A program made the position numbers and the translations under genes. 64,000 bases of DNA, taken from positions 1-64,000 of the forward strand of contig BDDD01005039.1 of assembly GCA_001972305.1 (NCBI GenBank), in the 5' to 3' direction. Shown one piece after another: positions 23,908 to 35,635 of this stretch. Each line of letters begins with the position of its first letter. Positions within the stretch are counted from its first letter, which is position 1. Under the pieces are notes generated by a model. The model saw only the letters and a list, made by a program, of their open reading frames with translations, was not told the DNA's origin and ran no database searches. The DNA comes from Cephalotus follicularis. Its lineage: Eukaryota; Streptophyta; Magnoliopsida; Oxalidales; Cephalotaceae.

Positions 23908-23919
23908 GCTCTGATACCA
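23908..23919 (-). other. Primer binding site of copia J (tRNA-iMet)
   Basis: Minus-strand TGGTATCAGAGC, two bases from the 5' LTR. Confidence 0.9.
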
Positions 23920-23921
23920 AC

Positions 23922-24433
23922 TGAAAATGCGACCTATATGGCAACCTTAAATAATGCATGCGGAAAATACAAATTAAGCAATGAACATAAACAAGTACAC
24001 AAGAACAAGTAATGCAATAGTAAATAAAGAGATAAGAGTTAGAGAGTGTGCAAAAAAATTTATAGTGGTTCGGCAAATCCGTGCCTACGTCCACTTTCTC
24101 AAGAACCCCTTGAGATTCCACTAGATACCACTAGCAACCTTTGATTTTCGGCACGTCGATGTCTTTGCTTGTATGGATCGATGTCTTCTCTAATATTTGA
24201 CCTGTAACTTCTGGCATGAAAGACGTCGATGTCTTCTTGAAGGGATCAATGTCTTTCTGTACGGACGCCGATGTCATTTCTGGAATGTCAATGTCTTTTT
24301 CTGCATATGAGTTTTGCTTTGGTATTGAACTTTGTAATATCTTGCACATCAAGTAAACTTGTTAAATGCAAATTCGTAATCATTAAAACATATGATTGAG
24401 ACTCAACAATCTTCCCATGATTGTGACTCAACA
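23922..24433 (-). repeat. 5' LTR of gag-only copia J
   Basis: 512 bp, same termini as the partner LTR. Carries the word array at 24153-24295. Confidence 0.9.
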
Positions 24434-25020
24434 CCTAGCATAACATGGCATTGATCCAGTGATCAAAAACAGTTCAATAATCATACAATCTATGCACAAA
24501 AACCATAGTCCAGGCATGAACATTAATCTCAAAAATACGACTATGGCTTCCCCTACCTTTTTGTTCCAAGTTAGGAATTAGAAATTCCACCCCTTTTAGT
24601 ATCCAGACGGTCACTTTGAGCTCCCAGGTACTGCTTGAAAGCTACATGGTTCGTCCCCACAGCTGTTGTCCAGCTCCAAGCTTCCACTTGCTCAACAATG
24701 GTGGTTTGAGCTTTCTCTCCCTAACCTTCTGCTCTCTTTCCCTCACTGTGTTTCTCTCAAGCCTCTGGTTCTTTCTCAATCAGTAACAGCCGAAGGTAAG
24801 AGATGAGGGTCATCTTTTATGCAACTCACGTTTTTTTCATTCTGCCAACACACCAGTTTAGCTCTCCTTCTCTCTTTATCGCCAGATGCGACATGTGCCA
24901 TTTTCTTCTCTCTCCCAGGCCATGCAGTAAAAAATTTGCTCTCTGTTCCAAGCCTTTTTGTTGCAAGTAATGTGGGCATCATACGCATGCAAGCCACGTC
25001 GCCAGAGACATGACACAAGG

Positions 25021-25312
25021 CATCGACGTCTTCTTTCTCACGTCGACGTCTTTACACATTTACGCGAAAGGCATCGACACGTATACTGTGCGTCATCGTT
25101 TCCCTTTGCACTTTATTTTGTCAGCAGAATAACGTGCCTGACATTCGATGTTACGCATCGACTTCTTCTTTAGACGTCGACGTCCTTCCCCTTTTTACAC
25201 GAAGGCGTCAATGTTCTCGCCTACATCGACGTGCATGTGCATGCAGTTACGTGCATCTCTTTGTTTCAAAGGCATTGATGCGTTAAAAAAGGCATCGGCG
25301 TATTTTTTCCAA
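25021..25312. promoter_or_regulatory. GCGTCGACGC-type word array, solo LTR E (first position)
   Basis: Words such as CATCGACGTC, CGTCGACGTC, CATCGACACG, CGTCGACGTC and CATCGACGTG, some about 20 bp apart and others irregular. On the minus strand the array begins about 180 bp from the LTR start, as in the other gypsy LTRs. Confidence 0.7.
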
Positions 25313-25499
25313 ATTGGCACCGTTTTACTTCAAATTTCCCTTTTAACATTTCTTCAACATTTTTATTCCAAAATCAATATCATTAGAGTTTGGAAAACAT
25401 CATCAAAGTCGGGAAATCCATCATTTTATTAATCCCACAGTAAAAGTACATTTACATCATGAAATTACAACATATGAAAATCCTGGGCGTTACACAGAC

Positions 25500-27724
25500 C
25501 CTCAGAGAGCATCAGTTGTACGCCAAGTTTAGCAAGTGTGAGTTCTTGCTTGATCATGTGATCTTTCTTGGTCACATCGTATCTGGAGGAGGCTTGACGG
25601 TGGATCCGTCAAAGACCAAAGTTGTGCGGGACTGACCACAACCGAAGAGTGTGACGAAGGTGCGTAGTTTCCTTGGATTGGCAGGATATTATCGGAGGTT
25701 CATCCAGAACTTTTTGGGTATAGCAGTGCCTTTGACTAGACTGACCCAGAAGAAGACCTTATTTGTCTGGGATGAAGATTATGAAGCTAGTTTCTGAGAT
25801 CTGAAGGATCGGTTGGTTTCCGCTTCTATCTTAGCATTACTTGACGGTAATGAGGGCTATGCAGTCTATAGTGATGCTTCGGGTAAGGGGTTGGGCTGCG
25901 TGCTGATGCAGCGAGGCAGAGTGATTGCTTATGCTTCTCAGAAGCTAAAGCCGTATGGAGAGAACTACCCGATGCATGACCTTGAATTCACAGCAATTAT
26001 CTTCACCCTTCAGGAGTGGAGGCACTATCTTTATGGGGCGCAGTTTGAAATCTTTACAGATCATAAGAGTTTGAGGTACCTGTTCTGCTAGGATACACTG
26101 AACATGAGGCAACGAAGATGGGTGGATTTCTTTAAAGATTATGATTGCAATTTTCAGTACCATCCAGGAAAAGTGAATGTGGTCGCTGATGCCTTCAGTC
26201 GCAAGGCCATGATTGCCAGTACGATGGTATCGCAATGGAAGATGTTGGAAGATTTGCAGGAGTGGTCCCCGTTTAATCAGTCACTGGGAGTCTTTGTGGC
26301 TACCATACAGGCACAACCAGCCCTACTAGATCATATGAAGGATGCACAGTCATGTGATCCTGAGTTGCAGCAGATTCAAGAGAATCTGAATCCGGAGTCT
26401 GGTTTTCGGGTACATGCCGATGGTGTTTTGAGATTACGGGGACGAGTGTGTCTTCCGAATGATAACGGGTTAAAGGGTGAGTTGCTTTACAAGGCTCAAA
26501 AATCTCATTACAGTATTCAACTTGGTAGCACAAAATTGTACTAGGACATGAAGAGGCATTACTGGTGGCCTCGTATGAAGAAGGAGATCGCTGAGTATGT
26601 TGCAATGTGTTTGACTTGCCAGATAGTCAAAGCCGAGCACCAGAGACCAGCGGGTTATTACAGTCATTGCCCGTGGCGGAGTGGAAATGGGAACACATAA
26701 CTCTGGATTTCATTTCAGGATTTCCACTGACTAGGCATCGTCATAATACAGTGTGGGTAATCGTGGATAGACTCACGAAGTCAGCTCTTTTCCTACCCAC
26801 TCATATCACAGATTCAGCGAGCAAGTTGGCTCAATTATATGTGAAGGAGATTGTGAAGCTACATGGCGTACCGATAAGCATCGTGTGTGATTGGGATTGT
26901 ATCTTTGCTTCCAACTTTTGGAAGAGGTTTCAGATAGCTTTCGGGATGAAGCTGAACTTAAGCAAAAGATGGACAGTCAGAACGTACCATCCAGACATTG
27001 GAGGATATGCTCTGGGCTTGTGTGATCAATTTTGTAGGCACTTGGGAGGACCATATTCCTTTGATAGAGTTTTCATACAACAACAGCTATCACTCGAGTA
27101 TCGGTATGTCCCTGTACGAGGCACTGTATGGGAGGAAGTGTAGATCACCTATCTGTTGGGATGAGGTCAGTGAGCGACCATTGCTTGGGTCTGACCTAGT
27201 TGAGGAGACTTCAAAGAAAGTCAATGTGATCAAGGAGAAGCTGCTTGCCACTCAGAGCTAGCAGAAGAGCTATGTGGACAGTGTGAAGAGGAGGCCGTTA
27301 ACCTTTGATATTGGTGATCATGTGTTCTTGAAGGTTTCACCATGGAAGGGCATGCAAAGGTTTGGGAAGAAGGGCAAGTTAGCTCCACGCTATATTGGTC
27401 CTTTTGAGATTTTAGAGAGAGTTAGGGAGGTGGCCTATCAACTTGCTTTACCTCCCGCACTATCAAACGTGCACGATGTCTTCCACGTGTCTATGCTAAG
27501 GAGATATATCCGAGACCTATCACACATCTTGGATTGTGATTCGGTTCCTGTGTGAGATGACCTATCTTACGAGGAGTTACCGGTGCGGATTCTAGATTGG
27601 AAGATGCATGCATTAAGGAATCGAACCGTTTCCATGGTAAAGGTTCAATGGTAGTTCCACCATCTAGATGAGTCTACTTGGGAATGTGAGGATCACATCT
27701 GAGAGCGTTACCCGCATTCGTTTT
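25500..27724 (+). pseudogene. pol of element D, right part (RT end to chromodomain-like tail)
   Basis: Resumes after the CAGAC target copy with the RT connection region, then RNase H ([16 protein letters not shown]), the integrase zinc-binding region, an integrase core ([37 protein letters not shown]) and a tail with [14 protein letters not shown]. Layout matches element A. Fossil with many breaks. Confidence 0.85.
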
Positions 27725-27757
27725 AGTGTTGTTTTAATTTCAAGGACAAAATTCCTT

Positions 27758-27771
27758 GAAGGAGGGGTGGA
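27758..27771 (+). other. Polypurine tract of element D
   Basis: GAAGGAGGGGTGGA immediately upstream of the D 3' LTR. Confidence 0.8.
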
Positions 27772-29084
27772 TGTAACACTCGGGATTTTCTATCACACAC
27801 CGTTTTAACAAACATATATGATATCAACATAAATCCAGTATTATCCAAAAACACATAAAACTTAAAATTTTTGTGGAAGCACAACATACTGGACTAAAAG
27901 GGTAGCAAGCACACGCAACCCATACTACGTGCTTAAGCTCCAAAGTACATGTTATATATTACATATGAAAATGTAAATACAACAACGGAGTGTAACTTTA
28001 TTCAATACAAAATATCATAATCATTACATATAACAACCATAAGATAAGCAGAAGCCTCCACGCACGGCTTCGGCAGCTAACTCCACTTCACTTCGGCAAA
28101 TCTGTAGAGTAGGTATTAGTCGTTGTCCTCACTTGGCTAGCAGAAATATATGCATGACAAAGAATATATGATGCAAAACAGGTATGATAGTTATCATTTT
28201 GAAACAAGTTATATATGTCAATATATAGAAGAAAACATGCCAAGTGGCTACAATCATTCACATATCACGAATACCACTTAAGGGTACAATCAACTCAATC
28301 ATTTGTTCCAAGACCACTATTGGGTGTCATCTTGTGCTACCTCCTAGCCCAACCGATGCACCGCCTAACCATCACCATACACTCCGATGATGATAGAAAA
28401 GGCAAACACTACTGCCGGCGCTTGGCAGGCAGTTAACACTCACAATCTGCATAGCAGATAGGTGGGGTGAATAAGCTCGAGCCAACTCCTAGCACATCCG
28501 CTCACCCGCTGTAGTTAGTGACACACTCCGATCACTAAACCATCAGCATCACTATATCACAATCAATCATTGATATCACATATAGGTAATGTAATATAAC
28601 ACTTCGATAAAATCTCTTTTGAGAAAACATTACATTTCGTTGAGTTTTCATTTAAGACAATTATAAACACTCACTAGTCCTCCCTTAGAGAACTCAATTT
28701 GATAACTTTAGGTTTTCTTTCAAAATAAGTGGATAACCTTCAAAATATGCATATATCATTTAGTGGTTAAAACATAACTATGCATATAGTGTTCAATATT
28801 AGTAACCCTTGGAATAAGGATGTTGTAATCATTTTAAGAAAACAGAACATCAATAACAGTAGCACTAGCAATAGGTATGATTGCATAACATTTCAAGGAT
28901 TGCAGTAAATAGTCACTCAGCAACATTACACTCTATCAACAAGGATCTATATAAGTTGTTCACTTGCTGTAAAACAATTACAATTAGCAAAGGTTGATTA
29001 TTAGAACAATCCCTTATGAACCCAATTTCAATTTCATTCAGTTCAGATTAAACAGTAGGCATTAAAGGCAAAATTGTCTCTGAA

Positions 29085-29178
29085 CAGTCGGCTGTTCTAT
29101 ATGAATAGCCAGCTGGATACATTGTGCAGTCGGTTGTTTGTACCTAATAGTCGGCTGTTTACATTAAGCAGTCGACTG
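29085..29178. promoter_or_regulatory. CAGTCGACTG word array, B-type solo LTR (second position)
   Basis: Words CAGTCGGCTG, a CCAGCTGG variant, CAGTCGGTTG, TAGTCGGCTG and CAGTCGACTG, about 1.0-1.1 kb from the LTR start. Confidence 0.75.
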
Positions 29179-29910
29179 TTAAAGCCCAGGTTCGTTATTA
29201 ATAGAAAGAAAGCATGACCTATAACAACTTCCAATTCAATTTCAATCAACATGCAAACAGATATAAACTATCATAACATGAAAAGCACGCTATATATATC
29301 AGAATCATGTCATAAATTCCTTCTACCTACCTCAAACGATGTCCTAGATTAGTTGAAATGATTCTTCTCTTTAGGTTCCCAAACTTCCACTTTCAACCAA
29401 CAACTTCAACAACCAACAACAGTCTATGCGTGCATGTTTAATAGTAGGTATACAGAATAGAATCAGTACGTATATACTACTGAACAACCATAACAGTAAC
29501 TAAACTCAAGAACAACAGAAGCTTACCAACTTCCCAGCTTCTATTCCAAGTTTAACTTCGCTTGAACTTCAATTCATCATGCACACACACAGAAGATAAC
29601 TTCTCATCTTTCAACGTTTTCAACATCCAAAGACATTCATGTGACAGCTGATATAAAGGAATTCGTATCAGCAACCACCTGATTCCTTTAACTCAAGTTT
29701 TCACCATTTTCCTTCTCTCTCACATTACTCATTGTTTTTTGTTTCATTGTAGGTTGCAGAGACTCAGAAGACACCAAGGCATAAGTGGCAGAATTTGTGA
29801 CACATTCTATGCCTCTTAACCTTGTGAAATCCGTCATCCCACACCTGTCGAACTTGCACACACCACACACTGTTTTCAAGCAACACGTAGCCCTCCAGTC
29901 CAGACTCCGC

Positions 29911-30016
29911 CAGTCGACTATTTTTAACTGGCAGTCGACTACCACCGCTTAACTTCCCAGTCGACTGTTACCCTGTGAAAGTCGGTTGTGACCTTTACCA
30001 AACAACCAGTCGGCTG
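29911..30016. promoter_or_regulatory. CAGTCGACTG word array, B-type solo LTR (first position)
   Basis: CAGTCGACTA, CAGTCGACTA, CAGTCGACTG, an AAGTCGGTTG variant and CAGTCGGCTG, about 165-270 bp from the LTR start. Confidence 0.75.
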
Positions 30017-30363
30017 TTTCTCCTACTATTCACATCACAACACACTTTTTAACTCAAGCGTTGCATTTAAAACCAACAACAACTTATAAAAACATAACAC
30101 TTGGACATTTAATCTCAAGTAAATGCATATTTTATTTATTATGGTTACAATATACATTAATTGAAATTTATGGTTATTACATTTTCGTTATTGTAATATT
30201 TCAATTTGTAATGAAAACCGTATTGTGAATTTAATGAGAATATCGAAATTCTCGACTTTGATGATGTTTTCCAAACTCTAATAATGTCGATTTTGGAAGA
30301 GGAAATGCTAAGGAAATGATAAAGTGTAAGATTAAGTCAAAACGGTACAGTTTTGAGGCTAAA

Positions 30364-30470
30364 GTGTCGACGCCTTGAGTGAAGCGTCAACACCAAACAA
30401 TTAAAATGCGCACTTAATTCAAACACATAAGCGTCGACGCCTGCATGCGAACGTCAACGCTTAGCGTCGA
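30364..30470. promoter_or_regulatory. GCGTCGACGC word array, D 3' LTR (first position)
   Basis: GTGTCGACGC, GCGTCAACAC, GCGTCGACGC, ACGTCAACGC and AGCGTCGA variants, starting about 195 bp into the LTR once the nested solo LTR is discounted. Confidence 0.75.
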
Positions 30471-31225
30471 ATATCAGACATGTTTATGCGTTGACAGAGA
30501 ACGTGGGGCAAGGGACGAGTGTATATCACCTTCCGGGTGCCTTCACATGCACATGAAACATTTTAGCCATGCTTGCAAGGTGCCAGGCATGCACCAGGCA
30601 AGTGGCCTTAGCAGTTGCATGCAAGGGAATACGATTTCATTACCTGCAATGGCATAAAGTTAGAGGAAAAGAACAAAAACTGGGAAAGAGGGGAAATGGG
30701 ACCTGGGAAATGCATGCAACAGAAATGGAGAAAGAGAGAGAGGGTTTTCCTAAAGCATAAATGCTCCTCTCTTTGTCCTTCGTTCAGCTAAAACACCAGA
30801 GTAAGAAAATAGAAAGTGAAAGAGAGAGAGAAACCACCATTGTTGAGCATTTTGGAGCTTGGAGCTAGAAGCTTATGGCAGGCAGCAGAGGACGAACCTT
30901 GAGGCTGCTTTGACCAGATTCTAGAACTTAAAGAGGTGGATTACAACTCCTAACTTGGGGTTCAAAGGTAGTGGAAGATAGTAGTGATTTCATACTTGCA
31001 ATTTTGGTGTTAAAGTCAGTGTTCATGCCATGGATATTATGCATGAATTGTAGTTGTTTTGAAATGAATTGGGATTGAAGGATTGTTGTTATGGATACTG
31101 TGATTTAGTAGTAACCATGCATGTGTAATCTAAAGTTGATAACAGGACTACACTTGCATGATAATTTGATTGTTTATCCCCGGTTCTATGTGGAACGATG
31201 ATAATGATGCCACTGGGCTGTCAAA

Positions 31226-31650
31226 GCGTCGACGCTCATGTTAAGCGTCGACGCCTTCAAGTGTAAAATGGGCAGCAGACGTCGACACACAAGAAAGCGT
31301 CGATGGCTTTTAAGAACAATTTACAGAATGAGATATTGCTTGCGAGTACATGAAATGCCACTTATAATTGTATGAAATGTTGATGGATTGATGAAATGGT
31401 TACGTCTACGGATAACCTGTAATGCGTCCTACACCATAAGGAAAGTTTCTGGGATTCCATGCAAGTATGGGAATTGGATTTCCCCCTGGAATGAAGACTG
31501 CTGAAGTGATATCTTCTGATATCACGAAAACGTCGACGCCTTTGGAAAAGCGTCGACGCCTTTAGTTCTGCTACGCCTGGGAATTGGGTACACGAACATT
31601 GACTCTTGAGGTTATAAGCGTCGATGCCCCGAGAATAAGCGTCGATGCTT
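31226..31650. promoter_or_regulatory. GCGTCGACGC word arrays, D 3' LTR (second position)
   Basis: Two groups, 31226-31310 and 31529-31650. Steps of 19-21 bp are seen between GCGTCGACGC pairs and between GCGTCGATGC pairs. Equivalent words lie in the 5' LTR remnant at 6406-6452. Confidence 0.75.
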
Positions 31651-32038
31651 ATCCTCCTATTTTGAATGGCTCTGCTTGGATTGGACCCGTTAGCTCTGAA
31701 ACTACTCTAGAAATGACTCTAGGCACGTTGAGCATATGTTTGCATTGCACTTGCATTTGTATGGGGTCTGAATTGTGGATTGATGGTGGAAATGGATTGT
31801 TTAACTACTTTAAAAATGAATTGTCATTTTTAGGGAGTTCAATTGTAACACCTGGAATTTTCATGTGTTGTAATTTCGCAATGTAAGTGTACTTTTAATT
31901 ATGGAATTAATAAAATGATGGATTTTCTGAATTTGATGATGTTTTCCCAAACTCTGATGATGTTGCTTTTAAATGAATTAAGTACTTAGAAGTGTGATTG
32001 CTTAGTGAGTACACTTTACTTAGTAAGTACACTAAGAG

Positions 32039-32165
32039 CAGTCGACTGGTACAGTAGATCAGCCGGCTGGTTGACTACGTATGGGAGCAGTCGATTGGTG
32101 GGAAGAACCACATGGCAACGAACTTCCAGGCGAACAGCCGGCTGTTGGGTGTGGACAGTCGGCTA
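32039..32165. promoter_or_regulatory. Word array 1, element C 5' LTR
   Basis: CAGTCGACTG, CAGCCGGCTG, CAGTCGATTG, CAGCCGGCTG and CAGTCGGCTA, about 195-320 bp into the LTR. The 3' LTR has about 24 bp more here, including an extra CAGTCGACTG, so word number varies. Confidence 0.8.
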
Positions 32166-32981
32166 ATTTGTGCTCTGTTTTATTGCATGTGAAGAGATCA
32201 CATGCAGCCACTGACAAGAGCATCTTGCAGGAGCCATCTGATGATAGATGAAACGTGCATGTCATGCACATGACTGCTAGAACCTGCAGAGACTTAATGG
32301 AAGGGTGGATTGACATGTGTGTGTGCATGCAAGTGATAGAAGGGAACTAATGGCATTTAGTGCCAGTAAAAACGGGTTGGAGAAGAGGGAGAGGAAACCA
32401 CCTGCAAAAAATGCCCTCCTCTTAACCTCTCTCGCCCAGTGCATGCAAGGAAGGAAAACACAGTGAGTTTTGAGAGGAGAAAGGAGGAAGAGGGGTTTTG
32501 TCCAACCTATTGAACCAAGAAGGAAAGCTTAAAAGAGACGAATTCGAGCTACTGGACTGGAGTTGGAGCTTCTAGGGAGCTCAAAATGTCACTGTTGGAA
32601 CACAAAGAGGTGGACTTACAGATTCCTAACTTGGAATCAAAATGTAGGGGAAGTTATGACTGTATTTTGGAGTTCAATATTACTGCATGTTATGCGATTG
32701 ATTGTCTGCTAGTATAAGCCACGATGCTCAGTTGATATGACCATGATTATTCCTGGTTTTACGCATGCCATGTTTACTATTGAGAATCTTTGAACTTATG
32801 TACATGCATGTTGAGTTTTATCTTGGTATTGGATTGCTGGATAACATGCATGCTACTGTTGTGTTCTATGAGACTGTGGAAGACTGAATGATGATTTTCT
32901 GCCTTGAGAATACATTTTGGATGCTTGCAATGATCTGCTTAAGTGGTGTATTTCGGATTGCATGCAACTGTTTCCCCAGAA

Positions 32982-33147
32982 CAGTCGACTGTTGAAGGAA
33001 GACAACCGACTACTCAACCTAAACAGTCGACTGTTGAAGAATAACAGCCGACTGCCTGATGAACAAGTAGACTGGTAGAACGAACTAGTCGACTACTCAC
33101 GTACTAAATTATCAGAAGAGCCGACTGGTGGAGAATCCAGCCGACTG
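32982..33147. promoter_or_regulatory. Word array 2, element C 5' LTR
   Basis: CAGTCGACTG, CAACCGACTA, CAGTCGACTG, CAGCCGACTG, AAGTAGACTG and TAGTCGACTA with steps of 21, 21, 21, 20 and 21 bp, then two more words after a gap. The 3' LTR copy is at 40362-40516. Confidence 0.85.
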
Positions 33148-33940
33148 CCAAGCTACTGTTTGGTTCCCTCTTGCTTAAAACGAAGCACGATGATTCTGAT
33201 TTTGCTTAGGATGCATTACATCATTTGTGTGCATTGCATATACACTGTTTACTGCCTGTTGGTTGCTGTTTGTAAATCGTTTATGATTTCTGAAGTTGTG
33301 ATGTTTAGAAATCTACATGTGAACTCGGAATATGTTATTTTGAGTATGAAAATATGTATTGGTTAATAACGTATTTTCGAACGAACTGGTAAACGATTTA
33401 CACTACTGATTTGTTCAAAGGTATTTCTACTACTGAAATTACACATTTCAAATATTTATTACTTCAGAAATATTTGAAAATGGACTGCCTGTTGTCGATC
33501 TAAACGATCACCACTGTACTGTTACTGCACTGTTTACTGTTGATTCACTATTTACTCTATGAATTTCTATGTGATTGTGCTTGAGCCACTGGTTGCATGG
33601 CGGAGACTGCCAGCGCTGGCTAGTGGTAGGGTTGACCTAGGGGTCAGGAGTTGGCTAGGTGACTCACTGTACTGTACTGTTGCCTCGCTCGGTTGCCTGA
33701 AGTAGGGACCGGAGTGGGAGGGTAGCGTGGGGCCAGGAGTTGGCGGCGTTACACATACTGCTTGACTATTGTGGTCCTTTATGGACATACTGTACAGCCT
33801 ATTGGTCCTTTTCGGACATTACTGTGATTGTGGATGTGATCCTGGCTGGATCACCACTGTACTGTTCTTGCATACGTATATTTTCTTATATATGTATCCA
33901 CTGTTATTTTACTGTACTGCTAAAATATATATATTTCTCA

Positions 33941-33958
33941 TATATATATATATATATA
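33941..33958. repeat. (TA)n microsatellite
   Basis: Nine TA units in the C 5' LTR. A shorter run is in the 3' LTR near 41300. Confidence 0.9.
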
Positions 33959-34467
33959 AACTGGTATTTCCTGCACTGCATCATTTATGCATACATTACA
34001 TGACATGCATCTAATGTTGATCCCGAGCTACTTTTATGACTTAGCCGAGTGAGGACAAAGGCTAACCCCCTACTTTACAGATTGATGCGGTGGACCGATT
34101 GGACTGGCATGGACGAAGAGCAAGTCGTTATGTTGTTATTGTCCTTGGTTCTACTTTCTAAGTTGTAATAAACCAGTTTGTTAAAGGATTCCTGATGTAT
34201 TGTACTTATGGTTTTGTTTAATGATGGGATTTGGTATTGTACTGTGATCACGTTCCGTTTTGAGGGCTATTAACAATGACAGACTTGTATGGGTAGCGGG
34301 CAGTATGGGATGCACGTTACATGTTTTTAGCTTATGGATCTTATGCTTCCGCAACTGATGTCCTGTTTATAAGTTTAAATTTTATGGTATTTGCAGGAGC
34401 TGAATTGGTATGTTAATTGCCTTTACCGCTTTAATGTTATCTTACCGAAACTAGGGCGTGACAGCAG

Positions 34468-34479
34468 TGGTATCAGAGC
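34468..34479 (+). other. Primer binding site of element C (tRNA-iMet)
   Basis: TGGTATCAGAGC, four bases after the 5' LTR. Confidence 0.93.
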
Positions 34480-34575
34480 ATATCCCATATATGCTTAGAT
34501 AGGATACTTTCCTTGGCAATTAATGAATTGTTTTCCTAAAGTCGTGACTAACCGTCAACCTTCTTATAGGAACCA

Positions 34576-35635
34576 ATGGACCGAAGGAGGACACAAGCTA
34601 GGGCTAGAGCTGTTGGAGCTAATGCCGCTGAGGAAGCAAATGTTCCGCAAGGGATGAATATTCCCCAAGATGACAGAGATCCGATGGCCCGGATCGCGGA
34701 CTATTTTCAGCAACAGATGGCCTTTAATATGGCTAATGCGGAGGAGATGCGCCAGTACCATGCACAAGCTCGACCGCAACATAGGGATCCCGACCCCTGC
34801 CCAGGGGAGGATGGTAACTAGTTTGGGAGAGACATTGAAAAGTTCATGAGGCTGAATCCACCCAGCTTCCGGGGGGAACTTGATGTTATTGTTGCTGAGA
34901 GATGGCTGCAGGACCTGGAGAAATTTTTTGAAGTGATGGACTGTACTGACACTCAAAAGCTAAAGTTTGCAGTTTACCGCCTATGGGGTGAGGCCACTTA
35001 TTGGTGGGAGATGGTCAAGCAAAAATGGGAATCACAGAGGATGGACAGCACTTGGGACAGATTCCAGACAGAGTTCTTGGAGACTTATGTTCTGCGTATT
35101 GAGCAACAGCGACGAGAGACGGAGCTCTTGGAGTTGCGACAGGGAGAGATGACTGTGGCTGAGTATCAAGCAAGGTTCATGGAGCTGGCCAGACATTCAC
35201 CTTATCTTGTAGCTGATGAGGAGAAGAAGATTCAGAGATTCCTAAGAGGTCTGGGACCGGATCTTCGATCAAGAATTAGAGCTATGGAACTGAGGACTTT
35301 TGTGGAGGTAGCTCATAAAGCAAGACTGTTGGAGACAATATAAAGTAAAGACTGGGCTGAGAGAGCTCGCGCACAGCAGAGTAAACAGAGCCCTACACAA
35401 TCCTGACCAGCATCGTCGAAATGACAAGATGGTGGTTCTCCGACGAAGTCGTCTAAGAACAAGTCTCAGCAGACAGCTTCATAGGGTACTCCCAGACAAG
35501 GGAAGTAATGCTAGATCCAGAGGTTGCTATTATTGTGGTCGTATAGGCCACCAACAGAAAGATTGCTGGAGGTTCAATGGTTGGTGCTTGAGGGGCGGGG
35601 CACCTAGTCACTCAGTGAAGGACTGTCCGAAGAGT
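34576..35635 (+). pseudogene. gag and nucleocapsid region of element C
   Basis: The start (ATGGACCG) follows GAACCA, the same leader context as element A. The gag core shows [36 protein letters not shown] and EYQARFMELARHSPYL, with zinc-knuckle sequence near 35527-35630 (CYYCGRIGHQQKDC is clear, the second is less well kept). Fossil with a few breaks. Confidence 0.85.

Larger units (their letters stand above)
21118..24433 (-). mobile_element. Gag-only Ty1/copia element (J), TR-GAG-like
   Basis: A compact 3.3-kb element on the minus strand with 512-bp LTRs (21118-21629, 23922-24433) and a perfect 5-bp target duplication CCTAG (21113-21117, 24434-24438). The internal region holds a primer site, a gag reading frame and a polypurine tract, but no protease, integrase, RT or RNase H. 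LTRs differ by about 3% by eye, so it is young. Size and content fit the known plant class of terminal-repeat retrotransposons with a GAG domain, which need pol supplied in trans. Gag resembles the SIRE type of copia. It sits inside the solo LTR E. Confidence 0.9.
10214..25494 (-). mobile_element. Reversed solo gypsy LTR (E), split by two later insertions
   Basis: Begins TGTCACACC at 10214 and ends GGGCGTTACA at 25494, with a 5-bp target duplication CAGAC at 10209-10213 and 25495-25499. Its own sequence is 10214-11750, 20974-21117 and 24439-25494, about 2.74 kb. Read on the minus strand it resembles the C and D LTRs: TGTAACGCCCAGGATTTTC start, paired inverted repeats near 10905 and 10988 and the GGCTAA-type block near 10600. 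Its arrays are of the GCGTCGACGC type rather than C's CAGTCGACTG type. No internal region remains, so LTR-LTR recombination probably removed the element before the A and copia insertions arrived. Confidence 0.9.
27791..30181 (-). mobile_element. Reversed solo LTR of a family B relative
   Basis: Runs TATCACACAC...GGTTATTACA with perfect target duplications TTTTC (27786-27790, 30182-30186). Read on the minus strand it follows the family B LTR: end near the GTGATATC-like segment, conserved block near 28110-28135, inverted repeats near 28348 and 28477, word arrays at 29085-29178 and 29911-30016. Length 2.39 kb against 2.71 kb for the complete family B LTR, so a diverged subfamily. No internal region is left. 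Confidence 0.9.
31844..34463 (+). repeat. 5' LTR of element C
   Basis: 2620 bp, TGTAACACCTGG to GGGCGTGACA. It contains arrays at 32039-32165 and 32982-33147, inverted repeats at 33643-33655 and 33732-33744, a (TA)n run at 33941-33958, and the conserved block near 34040-34080. Confidence 0.93.
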
